Origin: Platycarya strobilacea
Taxonomy: Eukaryota; Streptophyta; Magnoliopsida; Fagales; Juglandaceae
DNA: 64,000 nt
Assembly (NCBI GenBank): GCA_036898215.1
Contig: CM072547.1
Coordinates: forward strand, 9,417,001 to 9,481,000
Direction of reading: 5' to 3'
The notes under the pieces were generated by a model. That model was not told the origin of the DNA, did not search any database, and was given only the letters and a program-made list of their open reading frames with translations. Below are positions 45,055-55,264 of the stretch, piece by piece (position 1 is the first letter of the stretch; each line of letters starts with the position of its first letter). Made by a program: the position numbers and the translations under genes.

Positions 45055-46040
45055 GTCAAAAATAAGTGTTAATTCAGTTGATACGGGTTAGTATTTTATG
45101 ATCTTAAAGTCATGAGTTTGAGTAGTATAAGTTGAAAATACTTGTGGGAATAAAGTCTAGCATTTAAATCATTATATGAGCTTTGGATCAACTGACATCT
45201 TGATAGGACTGTGGTGATGAAATTACCCACTAGACAATAAGTTATGGTTCAAGCCAGATATTCTATAGTGAGGAGGAGCTCTTATGATCACGTTTAGGAA
45301 GGTTGCTACACTAATAGCTCTCATCTCTTTTTTGTTTAAACAAAAAAATAAAAAGGACAGTGCTATAAGGACTTGACTGACCAAAGAGTTCAATAGCTAA
45401 GTGTAAATATATATTTTTTAAAAAAATTACACTTCTTTTAAGTATTTATAAAAAATAAAAAAAATATCAATTTATTAATATAGTCATAAGTTCGAGAAGT
45501 ATAAGTTGAAAATACTTGTGAGAATAAAGTCTAGCATTTAGGTTATGGGATAAGATTTGGACTAGCTGACTTTTTGAAGGGGTTGTAGTGATGGATTCGC
45601 TCATTGGATAATAAGTTATAACTCAAATCAAACATTCTACAATAAGAAGGGGCTCTATTGATTATGCTTAGGAAGGTAGTTATGCTTAAACGTGTTCATC
45701 TGGATTCTGAATTTGGAAATCTGGAATTCGGATTCGAAATTTTCTTAAACATTTTTTTAAAAAAAATTTAAAAGTGTTAAGAAATAAATAAAATTTTAAA
45801 CAACCCGGCCTGGATAAACAGGCCTAGTTATGCTGATCACCCTCACTTCTCTCTTTTTTAAAAATAAAAAATAAAAAATAAAAAATAAAAATAAAAATGA
45901 TAGTATTATAAGAATTGACTGACTAAAGAGTTCAATAGATCATAAGTGTAAATATATATTTTTAATTTTTGTATACTTCTTTTAAATATTTATAAAAAAA
46001 AAACAAAAAGAAAATCAATTTATTAATATATCACATAAAA
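45055..46040. repeat. Duplicated SINE-like block
   Basis: Block 45110-45320 recurs imperfectly at 45482-45690 (shared GAAAATACTTGTG, AATAAAGTCTAGCATTTA). Block 45365-45480 recurs at 45904-46040 (shared TTGACTGAC and AAAGAGTTCAATAG). The words TTCAGTTGATACGGGTTA and CATGAGTTTGAGTAG near 45075-45125 recall the A and B boxes of tRNA-derived SINEs. Confidence 0.5.
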
Positions 46041-46540
46041 AAATTTAAAAAAAAATAATTATTCTATGAATCTATTTATCAAACACTTTATAGGTTCAAT
46101 TAGTATTTTTCAAACACAAATAATTTGGTATTAATTAGGTACAGCTAGCTTGACAAAGATTGCAAGCATGCTAGCCCTTTAATTGAAATAGTTTGTTACG
46201 ATCAGCTAAAGGGACACACAGTCTCCCCATGGACCCATGGTGACTTTATAGAGTGAATTATTACAAAAAATGAAGGTTGTACGTTACTAGAGGTCCATGC
46301 AAGCAGATATTATAAAAGAGTAACGACCTCATTTATTTTTAGAATTATTTTCATTTTATTTTATTTCTTCTCATATTTTATTTTATTATAATATAAAAAA
46401 TATATTTTAATAATATTTTATTTAATTTTTAATTTTTATCTTAATTTATCTCATCTTATTAATAAAAATAAAACCTAAGTCTTTAGATTATGGTGTACAA
46501 GTATCAAGAATTCAATTTGAAAAAAAGAAAAGTAGGTCCC

Positions 46541-46788
46541 TGTTATAAAACTAAAAATAAAACTACTACTATTGCAAGAAAAGAAACTCTTAATAACTGA
46601 AACTTTCTTTTTCTCTCTATATTTTCTTATGAATTTCATTACAACTGAAGCCCATATTTATAGGCGTTGAAATTACTATGCAAGTCACTATGCAAGTTAC
46701 TATGCAGATTTAAAATAATAGTGGTGGGGTCATTCACATAATTTAGTGGTGGGCCATAGGGGCGGCGGCCGACGTTTTGTTTATAACA
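46541..46788 (-). repeat. 3' LTR of the second copia element
   Basis: 248 bp, TGTTATA to ATAACA. It lacks one 12-bp CACTATGCAAGT unit found in its partner. It is followed by CTCCCCCTT (purine tract on the minus strand). Confidence 0.92.
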
Positions 46789-46799
46789 CTCCCCCTTGA

Positions 46800-47340
46800 A
46801 TGACCACCCATAAAAAATCTGCCTCGTTAAAACCTTGCCAAGGAAAAACCCAGTGGGAAGAAAAACCAATGGCAAAGGAAAAAGAGTACAGTCTCTTTAT
46901 GTATCCACAAGTGCTTTAAGATTGCCTCATTAAAACCTTGCAAAGGAAAACCCAATGGGATATAACCTTAGCGAAGGAAAAAGAGTACAATCAGCACAAG
47001 TCTTCAGGACTTTTACTCCCCCTGGAAAGTGCATGACAATAGTTTTTGAGTCTTCACATTTTAATATTCTGCACAATTTTCTTGAATGTCGCAGTTGGTG
47101 ATGTTTTCGTGAATAAATCTGCCAGATTATCACTTGATCGTATATTTGATATATCCTCCTTTGATTTGAGTGATACAAGCAGCATTATCTTCGTATAAAA
47201 TTGTTGAGCTATCAAGATACCACACTTTTCTTAGATATGTTGAGTCATTGATCTCAGCCAAATATACTCTCGACTTGTTTCATGAATTGCAATAATTTCT
47301 GAGTGATTTGAAGATGAAAAATAATATCTGGTTGACAAAC
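46800..47340 (-). pseudogene. 3' non-coding region and RNase H remnant
   Basis: The duplicated AAACCCAGTGGGA-type stretch (46815-47000) and RNase H remnant (47041-47340) align with 10661-10840 and 20841-21210 of the other family member. Homology stops near 47340. Confidence 0.75.
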
Positions 47341-47799
47341 TTAATAGAAATCTGATACCTGTAATAATACTTAAATTCCCCCTTGATAATATGCGTTAGT
47401 GTTTCAAGTAATAAGCAAATATGATTTCAGTATATATAACAAGTTAAGAATTCAAACATGATCTCCAACTAAATAATGCATTAGAGAGAGTATAATAATA
47501 TTTTCAACTAAAATTTTCTCCCCCTCATTCGGCGTTATTAGGAAGAACTTGTTTATATACGGCGGAAATAATATTGGAAACCATCTATGTATGATAAAAG
47601 CTGTAAAAGCTTTGAGATTTAATATTATCGGTTCGGCGGAAAATCAAATCTGCTTGACATTGTGGACAAACGAGATCTTGAAGAGATTTGAAGGTTTCGG
47701 GTTGTTGTTTAAATATAACCAATTTTACCATTGGTTTACTCCAGCAAAAATATTTCGCATTCCTCATATATTCAGTTGTTGTTCATCGAGAACGATATT

Positions 47800-48261
47800 A
47801 TGTCTGATAGAAATTCTAATATCCCAGATTTAAACCACGAACCTTTTATACCTCAACCACTTATATTTTCTCCTGAGGCTGTAAACACCATGATAGGAGC
47901 AGAGATATATCTATCTAGTAAATCTGATCCTGAAATTGTTGCAGCATCAAGAACCCTTAGTGCTCAATATGCTGCTTCTCTTACAACCATGTCACAGAGG
48001 CTATTGGCGAGAACGAGTGAGGTTGATCATCTTAAAAATCAAATATCTGAGTTGCATCAAACGCTTGCAACTAAAGATAGAAAGAATAAAGATTTAAAAC
48101 AAGATAACAAGGAGCTGAAGAAACTTGTAGACTGGTATTCTCGTGACCTGAAAACACGAGTAGAAGAGCTGGAACGAGAAAGAGCTCAGATACAAAGTCA
48201 ACAACAGCAGCTAACGGCAGAGGTTCAGCGTTTACAAGAAAATAGGGATAGCTGTAATTAA
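47800..48261 (+). CDS. Coiled-coil ORF A, antisense inside the copia element
   Basis: An intact 153-residue ORF starts at the ATG at 47800 (MSDRNSNIPDLNHEP), on the strand opposite to the retroelement. Residues about 30-55 contain AEIYLSSKSDPEIVAA. From about 60 to the end it is a strong coiled coil (LLARTSEVDHLKNQI..., KDLKQDNKELKKLV, then Gln/Glu-rich). It has no signal peptide, membrane segment, zinc finger or enzyme motif. It is paralogous to ORF B 186 bp downstream. AAATATAA near 47711 could act as a TATA box. I do not recognise the family. Maintenance of an open frame amid decayed retroelement genes suggests either recent capture or selection. Confidence 0.6.
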   Translation: MSDRNSNIPDLNHEPFIPQPLIFSPEAVNTMIGAEIYLSSKSDPEIVAASRTLSAQYAASLTTMSQRLLARTSEVDHLKNQISELHQTLATKDRKNKDLKQDNKELKKLVDWYSRDLKTRVEELERERAQIQSQQQQLTAEVQRLQENRDSCN

Positions 48262-48447
48262 TCTCGCTGGCTTTTGAAATTATGCATCCAGCATATCTTG
48301 TAAAGTGAGATTTGAAGAGATGATGGTTTGTCTTGTTCTTATTTCCAATTCTATAAGAACCGTCTTTAGTTTCATTTAGTACGCATCAAATCTTCTTCTC
48401 ATATCTATAATTCATCTGTATTTGTATTCTTATTCTACAAATTTCCA

Positions 48448-48888
48448 ATGGCTCATCAATTTCCTTTTACTATTTCTCACAATCAACATATGAGGTATCC
48501 TTCACCTCAATTACAAGTTGATCCTGCATCTTCCGCAGGTGCAATGTTGCAGCAAGCAAATTATCTGGCTAATAAGTCAGATCGTGAAGCTGTTTATGAG
48601 CTGGTGACTCTCGGCACCCGATACTCCTCTTCTATTGTTGGATTTTCCAACCGATTACAATCCAAAAATCGTGAGATTGAGGAGCTTAACGAGAAGGTTT
48701 CTGTACTTCAACGACTCGTTCAAGAGTCTGACAAAAAAATTGCAGACTTAAAGCAGGAGAATAAGGATTTAAAATCCTTACTTGCCTCTTCATTTCGACT
48801 GCCTAATCCTTTAGATAAGGATGGTACGTTGCTTTATGAAAAGCAAATGCATTTGAGAGATGAGGCTAGAAGTCTCAAATTCTTGTAA
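48448..48888 (+). CDS. Coiled-coil ORF B, paralogue of ORF A
   Basis: An intact 146-residue ORF starts at 48448 (MAHQFPFTISHNQHMRYPSP). It shares with ORF A the order YLA/S-x-KSDxE, then SxRL, then KQENKDLK: ANYLANKSDREAVYE, YSSSIVGFSNRLQSKNREI, DKKIADLKQENKDLKSLL. The coiled coil covers about residues 65-115 and is shorter than in ORF A. The N-terminus is His/Pro-rich and the C-terminus is charged. The two ORFs look like an old tandem duplication and may be co-transcribed or two genes. Function unknown; dimerisation with each other is a reasonable guess. Confidence 0.6.
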   Translation: MAHQFPFTISHNQHMRYPSPQLQVDPASSAGAMLQQANYLANKSDREAVYELVTLGTRYSSSIVGFSNRLQSKNREIEELNEKVSVLQRLVQESDKKIADLKQENKDLKSLLASSFRLPNPLDKDGTLLYEKQMHLRDEARSLKFL

Positions 48889-48974
48889 CTCATCTATGAA
48901 TTGAATAATAAAATCTTTCCTTTTCAAATGCATTCCTTGAATTTATAGCAATCCTTGTGATCTTTCAAGAGTTC

Positions 48975-50990
48975 TAATAAGGTAAATCATCAACGTAAAT
49001 TGCAATAATGACGAATCTGGATTCTGATAAAACACATGAACATATAGGATTATTCTTAAATCCTTCTTTCAATAGATACTCGTTGATTCAATTATACAAC
49101 ATGCGTTCGGATTGCTTTAACCCATATACAGATCTTTGAAACTTTATAAAGTACATACTCCTAAATGTACTTGGATTAGATGCTTCAAGTATCGTAATAA
49201 TCTAATGATGCTTATAAATATGCAGTGACCACATTCATTAACTGCATATCTAATCCTTTTGTAATAACCAAATCAATTAAAAATATGAATATGATTGCAT
49301 TCATAACAAGGAAATATCTTTCCTCATAATTGCTCTCGGGTTTCTACAGGAAACCTTATGCGACAAATTATACCGCACAATTTCATTTCGCATTACGCTT
49401 TCGTATAAATACTCACTCATATTTGACAGATATTACACCCTTTGGTGTTTGGACAACAGGTCCAAATGCATCTCGCTTCACTACGAGTTTAATTCAGTTT
49501 TAATAACTGCTTTCCATTTTGGCCAATCATTTCTATGTCGACATTCTTCGATGATTTTTGGCTCATTACTTCTGGTAATATCAAGTGTTATCATATCTGT
49601 TGTCGACAACAATTTTATTTCTATCCAGAAATTTTCCAGTACTCATGAAATGTATTGAGATCTCATTGTTCCTCTTCAGGGGAAAACATTTCATGAAACA
49701 CCTCTACAGGAGGTTCCTCTTCAGGAGATTTATATTCTTCAGGAGTTTTCTCTTCAGGAGTTATACTCTTCAGGAGTTACACTCTTCAGGAGTTACCTCT
49801 TCAGGAGTTACCTCTTCAGGAGGTTTCCTCTTCAGGAGGTTTCCTCTTCAGGAGGATTATATTTTATACAGAAAATACGGTCTCTTCATGAGCACCGATT
49901 TTTATTTTTCTTGTGCACCAATAGGTCTTCAACGCTTCAGGTGTATCTTAGACTCATTTATTTCTGTTTTAACAACTCGTCCTTCAGGGACTTCAATTCC
50001 TGCTTAAGCATTAACAGCAGTAATATATGATTTTACAACACCTTTAGTGTCAGTAAATACATCATGTAATTGATTTGCAACACTTTGCAGATAAATAATC
50101 CTTTGAACTTCTGGTTCACATCTATTTGTAAGAGGATCAAATTTAAACAGGACTTTATTATCCCAAGTAATTTATTGTCGTGCTTCAGGCACCGATATTT
50201 CATTATTTCAAAACATAATGAAATATTAATAAGCTTATATATAAAAACTTAGTATAAGTAAATCAAATGCTTGGCCGTACAACAGGTACGTGACTACTGT
50301 TTAGTCATATTACATCTATGACAAACATCTTCATCTTTTTATGAAGAATTATTCTGAGGGCCTTTACCCTTCTCTGAGTTTGATCACTTCTGGTGATACG
50401 ATATATTTTTATCATCTTTAGTGTTGTCGCTTTTGGAACCAACACTTCTATAATTTTTCTACCACGTCTACGCCCTTAGTTTCCATTCACTTTTGGGAAT
50501 TGTGTAAATTCGATATCATTAATAGGACGTAACTGGTGTAACAAAAACTCATTATTTAGCTCAATCATTGGAAGACAAAACAAAATTTCAGAATATTTGT
50601 TGAACTTTCACTCTCGATATTGCTACTGCAGGAGCACATTCGATGTATGAAAAATAATGTCTTCTTTTATATATCATCATCAGTGATATTTTCACTGTAT
50701 AATTTTAATATTGAGCTGATTTTAAAGAGTGCAGGATATTCAATACCACTCTTAAAATCTTACAACTTCAGGTGCAATAAATCATAATGATCTTTTGAGA
50801 GGATTACATCTTCTGGTGTTTATATCACTCTCTTAATTTATTTAACACAGTAAGATGATTTTTCATCATGAGATACACAACACGGTCCTTCAGGGACACA
50901 TGAATTTCTTCTATGATTGTATCTTTCAAGTTCATCATCATATCCAAATTGATCTCATCAAGGATCTGGATAAATAACATTTTTCAGAAA
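48975..50990 (-). pseudogene. RT, integrase and gag remnants of the second copia element
   Basis: Homology to the other family member resumes near 48979 (equivalent to 21795). It runs through RT, the linker and gag (basic and zinc-knuckle region near 50280-50480) with many frameshifts. Part of the integrase is missing around 50215. The Pro/Glu linker has grown into a minisatellite (49686-49858). Confidence 0.8.
49686..49858. repeat. Minisatellite, CTCTTCAGGAG units
   Basis: About ten units of 15-18 bp read CTCTTCAGGAGTTA or CTCTTCAGGAGGTTTC. On the retroelement strand they encode repeats of Pro-Glu-Glu. The related element has only a few scattered Pro-Glu motifs in the same place (near 22540-22660), so the array expanded in this copy or its lineage. 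Confidence 0.85.
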
Positions 50991-51219
50991 TGTCAATAGT
51001 AATAAATCTCAATATTTGACATTATATTACAAAAATAAATATGTGAATTTAAGAAATATATTCACATTATCATGAGAATAAAAATAAAATTTTATCAAGT
51101 AATATTCAACAATATTACCTTTAATATTTATCTCAAGGACTGCAAATAATATTTTGAAAAACTTACTTGAAATAGAAGACCACTAGTTTCAGTATCGGTA
51201 GAACCTCGTGCTGATAACG

Positions 51220-51479
51220 TGTTATAAAACTAAAAATAAAACTACTACTATTGCAAGAAAAGAAACTCTTAATAACTGAAACTTTCTTTTTCTCTCTATA
51301 TTTTCTTATGAATTTCATTACAACTGAAACCCATATTTATAGGCGTTGAAATTACTATGCAAGTCACTATGCAAGTCACTATGCAAGTTACTATACAGAT
51401 TTAAAATAATAGTGGTGGGGTCATTCACATAATTTAGTGGTGGGCCATAGGGACGGCGGCCGACGTTTTGTTTATAACA
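51220..51479 (-). repeat. 5' LTR of the second copia element
   Basis: 260 bp, TGTTATA to ATAACA. It has one more 12-bp unit than the partner LTR. It is followed by the target copy GTCCC. Confidence 0.92.
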
Positions 51480-51484
51480 GTCCC

Positions 51485-54400
51485 AATATTAAAATATGGA
51501 TTATTAGCACAATTGGCCGGTCCGGGTCCGGAATTTGTCAAAAAGATTTCAATAAAATTTACAAGACTTGCATCCTCTAATATTATCACTTTTCATTAAG
51601 CAATCAATAGAAATGCCACCATAAAATATAGGAGCGAAGAACAAATAAATAAATAAACTGATTGAACTGATTGAATTAGTGGGTTTGGTTCGATTTCGAT
51701 TCTAATTTTGAACTAATTGGACTGGAATATAAATATTTTTATTTTTATACTATATATATTACATGCTAATTAATATAACGTAAAATTTAATTTTTATTAT
51801 TTATACCTATTAATCTTATAATACAAAATTAATATAAATATTTGATATAGCATAAATTAATCTTACAAATTTTAATATAATATGCAAAATTTAATCTTAT
51901 AACATAAAATTAATATAAAATGAGATTTTTAACTAATTATTAATAGGATCGGACCAAAATCAAAATTATTAAAAAAGTTTCGATCTGACTGACTCTATAG
52001 TCACAAAGAGAGACGTTGGGGGCTGGTCGGATTGCTCCTAGCGTTAAAAGCAGTCTAATGGTAATTAGGTTGTTTTTTGATGATAAATACAATAAAAAAT
52101 ATAATAAAAAATAAAAAATATAATAAAAAAATAAAATGAAGAAAACATAATAAAAAATATAATAAAAACATAAAAAATAATAAAAAGCACAATAAAATAG
52201 AGATAAACTTTTAGGGCATTTGGCCTTGGACTGCAGCTTGCTTCCTCCCGTGGCGGTGAGCGACAGCGCTCACTCCATCGGGACAAGCAGGCTCTGGCTA
52301 GCTTACCTCTTCGACGGCGAGTTCCGACGAGTTCCGGTGTGTCTCACTGAGGCTTAAATTCGAAATGGGTACCGGACTCATTTCGTGTTTAAGCTTCCGT
52401 GAGACACACTGGAAGTTGCCAAAATTCGTCGTCGAAAGAGTAAGCTTACCGGTCCTAATGGGGGCAAATTGCTTTTAGTATGGGAGTCGGCCCGACCGAC
52501 CCTCAGGAAATCTCAATAAAAAATGAGAGATTCCAATAAAAGAGCAAAATGAAAATCTTTATTTTATTTTTTTTTAATGTATTTTGTAACAGTTTTAAAT
52601 ATTCTTTTAAAAAAATACAACATCATTAAAAACACTTATCATTCATTATTAAGTAACAAAATAAATTTCCAAAAAAAAAGTAATAAAATAATAAAAAATA
52701 CTACTCCCAGTACTAGGATCGCTACTTGGGATTCCACGTGTAAAAATAATATTTCTTTTTTGATTTTAGTAATGAATCGGTCTATATTAATTTTTTAATT
52801 TTCAAAATTCGTATAGATATATCAATTATAAAATATATCCAAAATCAAATTGGACCAATTATAAAATCATGAAATATCACCTATCACTATCTTCACTTTT
52901 TTTTTGGTTCTCTATCTTAATTGTTAGAATCGAAAGAGGGTCGAGATTGATGAGTTTTGAAAAAGAGTAATGATATATTTATTATTGGTTTACATTTGTT
53001 TATTATTTTTAGTGTATTTATTTTTTTATTATTATTTTTTAAATATTTTTTTAATATCCTTAATTATTAAGAAAGAATTTAAAAAAATTACAAATTCACT
53101 AATAATTACTTTCTTAATTATTAAGTAAAAAAATTAAAAAAAATTAAAAAAATGATAAAAAAAAGTTTTAAATAAATAGTAAGTATATTATTATTCTTCA
53201 AAAAATATGAGGAGGATAGAATAATAAAAACAAAAACCGAACCAAAGCCAAAGCAAAGCTTCTGAATGCTATTAATGGATTCTACAGCGATAGTCCGAGT
53301 ATTATTATATTATAATATATAAATTAGAATATATAATATAATATAAATTATTTTTTGCGACTGAAAGCGGCCTGGATGCATGTCACAGCTATATGCGTTG
53401 GTGGTGATTGATTTTAGAAAAAATGTTTGAATTCAAAAATAAAAGTTAACAAACATAAATTCTTTTTAATTTTTAAATTTTTTTTTACTTAATAACGAAG
53501 AATGTATTTTTTTAATAATTTTTTGATTTATTTACAAAAAATTATTTAAAACTGTTAAAAAATACATAAAAAAAACTCAAAAAAAAAAACTAATATGACG
53601 TTTGTAACTGTAGGAAACTTTTGATTTAGAATCGATTTATTTAATAAACTGAATTTTATTATTTATAATTCATTTTATATTTTTAACTCATCTCAATCAT
53701 ATATTTTAAATTTTAATTTATTTTAATTATTTATTTTATTACTATTTATAATCCGTACTATAATATTTTTAAAATCAAACTATGATAGTGCAAAAAGATA
53801 CATATAGGTAAACCAACCAGCTATATAGGTCTAAGGTTTTACGTGTCTATCGCATTGATTGTGGCAGCAACTGTCCAGCTAACACGTGATTGCAAGTGGA
53901 AGAGATCTTGCACAGTTGAGCCTAGCTGGCAACATGCAAGTTCAAATGGCCTCGCAATTTCTGATTATTTTGTCAATCGTAGAACTCATTTACTTTTAGC
54001 TAATTTCCTATAGGTTATTAAGAGATTTTATTATCAATTGCTAGAGTGCAATTAAAGATGGTTAATTCATTCATAGTTAATCTAGGTTTAAGAATTTTAC
54101 TTTGAATTTTATTTGTTTAGAATAATTAATAGAATAATATTATAGTCATAAACAAGAATTTTTGACTAAGAATCTCGACTGTGCTTTTATATATATTTTT
54201 TATTTTTTTAAATAATGATTGAAGGTATATCTAATAATAATATTATGATTTTTCTAATTATTTTTTAAAATTATAAAAATGTTAAAAAAATAGTTGAAAA
54301 CAAAAGGCAAAAAAAAAAAAAGAAGCCTCTAACCGATAATGCCTCGTCGCATTAGAACATTTTCAAGTCTATTTGTAGATTCTTTGAATGATTTGATTTG

Positions 54401-55178
54401 ATTGAGAGAGTGTTATTCAACTTATTCTCTATGTCCCTCTCATCCCTTCCACTTCCTTTCTCTCTTTAATTTATTGATTTTCTTATATAGTTTTGTAAAT
54501 TTATTCTCCCATTGCCCTATATCAATTTCCTTGATAAATTTTCTTTGTGACATGTCTAAACAAAAGAAAATGTAGCTTTCACAACCAAACCCAAAACAAT
54601 TATACATACTGCTTCTTCATTTACTAAAAAAAACAATTAATGGACAATATAGAATATTAGTATTTAGGTGGCTCCACAGACACACTTGGGAGTTTCCACT
54701 AACGCGTATTTTGTACATTTTTTTTTTGTTTATGTTTTTTTCACATGCATTTTTTAACAATTATAAATATTTAAAAAAAATAAAAAAATACAATATTATT
54801 AAAAAATACTTTCTTTATCATTAAATAAAAAAGTTTAAAAAAAATCCCAACAAGAAGAGTATAATTTTTCTTCATGAGTAATAATATCTACACAAAATAT
54901 TTTATAACACATTTTAAAATGAGAATATTTTTCTAAAGAAATCTTATTTTTAAAAAAATACATTTCATTTTAATAATGGTTGTATAACAAAAATGTTAAG
55001 GACAAACGTTATGAATAAATGCCGAACAAATGTAAATTAATAATTTGTAATGTTTAGTGTTTATTGTGTACTGCATAATATTTTTTAAGTTGAGGAATGA
55101 AGAAATTCATTTGAAACTGTAGAAAATTGTGGTTCTGATAAAGGACATAAGAAATTAATAGAACAGCAATGTCGTGAT
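51485..55178. other. Gene-free AT-rich DNA with a foldback element
   Basis: Apart from the foldback structure at 52018-52510 the stretch is AT-rich low-complexity DNA. I found no coding sequence and no further LTR. Confidence 0.5.
52018..52510. mobile_element. Foldback/MITE-like element with a 67-bp hairpin core
   Basis: Arms at 52301-52367 and 52379-52445 are inverted relative to each other. By eye 52 of 67 positions pair, including TGTGTCTCAC and GCTTAAA, across an 11-bp loop. Weaker inverted similarity continues outward: GGTCGG...CTCC...TAAAAGCA near 52022-52053 against the complement of 52465-52505. An AT-rich AATAAAAAATA stretch (52075-52200) sits in the left half. No coding capacity or target duplication is clear. 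Confidence 0.5.
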
Positions 55179-55251
55179 TCCGTTGTAGTCTAGTTGGTTA
55201 GGATACTCGGCTCTCACCCGAGAGACCCGGGTTCAAGTCCCGGCAACGGAA
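55179..55251 (+). tRNA. trnE-CUC: tRNA-Glu (anticodon CTC)
   Basis: This 73-nt cloverleaf has acceptor stem TCCGTTG/CAACGGA with discriminator A. The D-arm region includes the A box TAGTCTAGTTGG. The anticodon stem CTCGG/CCGAG holds loop CTCTCAC with anticodon CTC. The T arm is CCGGG/CCCGG with the B box GGTTCAAGTCC. No intron and no encoded CCA, as expected for a nuclear gene. A CAA motif about 10 bp upstream and a T run (TTTGTTTTT) just downstream fit plant RNA polymerase III start and stop signals. It decodes GAG. Confidence 0.97.
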
Positions 55252-55257
55252 AATATT

Positions 55258-55264
55258 TGTTTTT
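55258..55264 (+). terminator. Pol III terminator of the tRNA gene
   Basis: A T-rich run shortly after the tRNA 3' end (TTTGTTTTT) would stop RNA polymerase III. Confidence 0.6.

Larger units (their letters stand above)
42286..46540. other. Gene-free repeat-rich DNA between the GDSL gene and the second copia element
   Basis: It has AT-rich DNA, one MITE (43956-44143), a possible LINE end (44560-44925) and a duplicated SINE-like block (45055-46040). A CACTATAAAAAAA-type start near 42570 and a CCTCATTT...AAAACC stretch (46326-46485) hint at further small elements. I found no supportable protein gene. Confidence 0.5.
46541..51479 (-). mobile_element. Non-autonomous relative of the outer copia element, carrying antisense ORFs, TSD GTCCC
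   Basis: LTRs at 46541-46788 and 51220-51479 (TGTTATA to ATAACA) are flanked by GTCCC at 46536-46540 and 51480-51484. LTRs, purine tract, primer site (TTATCAGCACGA on minus) and coding remnants are those of the 10367-25966 family. The two LTRs differ by about three substitutions plus one 12-bp unit, so insertion was recent. Gag and pol are nevertheless riddled with stops and deletions. About 1.6 kb of RNase H/RT (between the equivalents of 21440 and 21790) is replaced by unrelated DNA with two intact plus-strand ORFs. It must have moved with proteins supplied in trans. Confidence 0.88.

Noticed and set aside
47800..48888. Endogenous pararetrovirus fragment as source of the coiled-coil ORFs
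   Set aside because: Plant pararetroviruses encode small coiled-coil proteins, but no movement protein, capsid finger or RT is found in the same orientation beside them.
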